Source: Tissierellia bacterium (GTDB taxonomy: Bacteria; Bacillota_A; Clostridia; Tissierellales; Peptoniphilaceae). From it: a stretch of DNA of 6,121 bases. Of this stretch, positions 4,973-6,121 are shown piece by piece; positions within the stretch are counted from its first letter, which is position 1, and each line of letters begins with the position of its first letter. The stretch covers positions 1-6,121 of the forward strand of contig JAAZCH010000381.1 of NCBI GenBank assembly GCA_012513395.1, written 5' to 3'. The position numbers and the translations under genes were made by a program. Under the pieces are notes generated by a model that was given only the letters and a program-made list of their open reading frames with translations, did no database searches and was not told where the DNA came from.

Positions 4973-6121
4973 ATGATTGATTTTAAAAATGTACGACCTA
5001 CTTATTTGGAAGTGGATATTGATGCCATACTTTACAATTTGAAATTGTTAAAAGAAAAAATTGGCGATGATGTGGAACTTATGGCGACTGTAAAGGGAGA
5101 CTTTTACGGACTTGGAATAAGAGAAACTTGGAAATACTTAGATGATAATGGCGCTGATAGCTATAGCGTAGCTACTTTAAACGAAGGAATAGAACTTAGA
5201 AAATTGGGAACTAAAAAGGACATATTAGTTTTGGGATACACATCCCCGCGCCAATATCCATTGTTATTAGAATACGATATAATGCCAGCGATGTTCGATT
5301 TGGAAGATGCAAAAAAATTATCCGAGCTAGCAATAGCAGCAGGAAAAAATGCTAAGATCCACATAAAAGTCGATACAGGAATGACTAGGATTGGTTTCGA
5401 TACCAGTGAAGAATCCATGGATAAAGTAGCAGAAATTTCTAAATTAGAAGGGATTGTTATCGACGGAATCTTTTCCCACTTCACCAGCAGCGAAGAAATA
5501 GACAAGACTAAAAGTCATGAGCAGGCGAAAATGTTCTACGGATTTATTGAAGGACTGGACAAAAGGGAAGCGAATTATGGCAAGAAGCACTTAGCCAATA
5601 GTGCAGCTGTAATAGATCTTCCAGAATACAACGAAGACATAATTAGAAATGGATATAATCTAACTGGAATGCATGACGATACAGTCCATATAGACAGACT
5701 GCCCATCAAACTCGTAAGCCAATTCAAAACAGAAATCGCTAGAGTAAGAAAAGTTCCAAAGGGCACAGGAGTAAGTTATAATTCTAGTTATGTAACGGAA
5801 AAAGAAGGACAAGTTATTGCAACCTTGCCAGTAGGATATTCTGACGGATACAAAAGAGCGCTTACAGGAAAAGCTGATGTTTTGGTAAATGGAAAACGTG
5901 CAAGAATCGTAGGTTCCATCTGTATGGATCAAATGATGATAGACGTTACAGACATCGACTGCAAAGCTGGAGACGAAATAATCCTATTTGGACATGTGGA
6001 AAATGCTCCGACAACTGCAGAACTAGCAGCGCTTTTAAACACAGGAAACATCGACATCCACTCCACAGTAGGAAGACGAGTCCCAAGAGTTTATATAAAA
6101 GACGGAAAAGCCGTGGCTATG
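4973..6121 (+). CDS. alr: Alanine racemase, 3' end cut by the window edge
   Basis: Alr interconverts L- and D-alanine with pyridoxal phosphate (PLP), supplying D-alanine for peptidoglycan. The frame is open for 383 codons to the window edge, about the full family length, so only a few residues and the stop should be missing. Fold-type III features in order: PLP lysine K41 in VKGDFYGLG with Y45, DTGMTRIGF with R139, FSHF with H169, HLANSA (H206, N209, S210), the PLP-nitrogen arginine R225 in IRNGYNLTG, catalytic tyrosine Y269 in GVSYN, LPVGYSDGY, CMDQ (M318, D319) and RRVPRVY near the C-terminus. AGGAG at 4958-4962, ten bases before the ATG, supports the start. The PLP motif differs from the usual VKANAYGHG, although the lysine and tyrosine are kept. 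A related amino-acid racemase is possible, but alanine is by far the best call. Confidence 0.95.
   Translation, partial: MIDFKNVRPTYLEVDIDAILYNLKLLKEKIGDDVELMATVKGDFYGLGIRETWKYLDDNGADSYSVATLNEGIELRKLGTKKDILVLGYTSPRQYPLLLEYDIMPAMFDLEDAKKLSELAIAAGKNAKIHIKVDTGMTRIGFDTSEESMDKVAEISKLEGIVIDGIFSHFTSSEEIDKTKSHEQAKMFYGFIEGLDKREANYGKKHLANSAAVIDLPEYNEDIIRNGYNLTGMHDDTVHIDRLPIKLVSQFKTEIARVRKVPKGTGVSYNSSYVTEKEGQVIATLPVGYSDGYKRALTGKADVLVNGKRARIVGSICMDQMMIDVTDIDCKAGDEIILFGHVENAPTTAELAALLNTGNIDIHSTVGRRVPRVYIKDGKAVAM

Noticed and set aside
958..4975. Identical 12-base stretch AGGAGTGAATAC before htrA (964-975) and alr (4958-4969)
   Set aside because: It is centred on the Shine-Dalgarno sequence, and a similar context (GGGGTGAAT) precedes the hydrolase. 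A common translation-initiation context explains it better than a regulatory repeat.

Overview
The window is AT-rich chromosomal DNA from a low-GC Gram-positive bacterium (Bacillota). Strong AGGAGG-type ribosome binding sites, A/T-ending codons, hairpin-plus-U terminators and a lipoprotein signal with an LTSC lipobox all fit this. An anaerobic clostridial or Tissierellia-type organism is my guess; nothing in the sequence proves it.

Layout. On the minus strand at the left edge lie a tRNA-Arg(CCU) gene and a small metallo-beta-lactamase-fold hydrolase gene, with a hairpin between them. The hydrolase diverges from a plus-strand series of four genes: (1) htrA, a membrane-anchored HtrA/DegP-type serine protease with one PDZ domain, ended by a strong terminator; (2) a short intergenic region holding a decayed YefM-type antitoxin gene; (3) an unrecognised lipoprotein with an acidic stalk and an SH3-like region, followed by a 3' hairpin and a strong terminator; (4) a YdjI-like SPFH/band 7 protein ending in two zinc ribbons; and (5, last) alr, alanine racemase, which runs off the right edge and lacks only its extreme 3' end. 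Between the SPFH gene and alr is a compact, GC-rich, well-paired RNA-like structure that I cannot assign to a family.

How it fits together. Most products act at or near the cell envelope: a surface quality-control protease, a surface lipoprotein, a probable membrane-scaffold protein, and the enzyme that makes D-alanine for peptidoglycan. The htrA and lipoprotein promoters each carry an 11-bp-period direct repeat close to the WalR (YycF) consensus TGTWAH-N5-TGTWAH, which would place both under the essential cell-wall two-component system. This is inferred from sequence only.

Most worth a second look: the yefM remnant with a TGTACA palindrome still upstream, the paired WalR-like sites, and the orphan structured element ahead of alr. 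I saw no CRISPR array, insertion sequence or phage gene.
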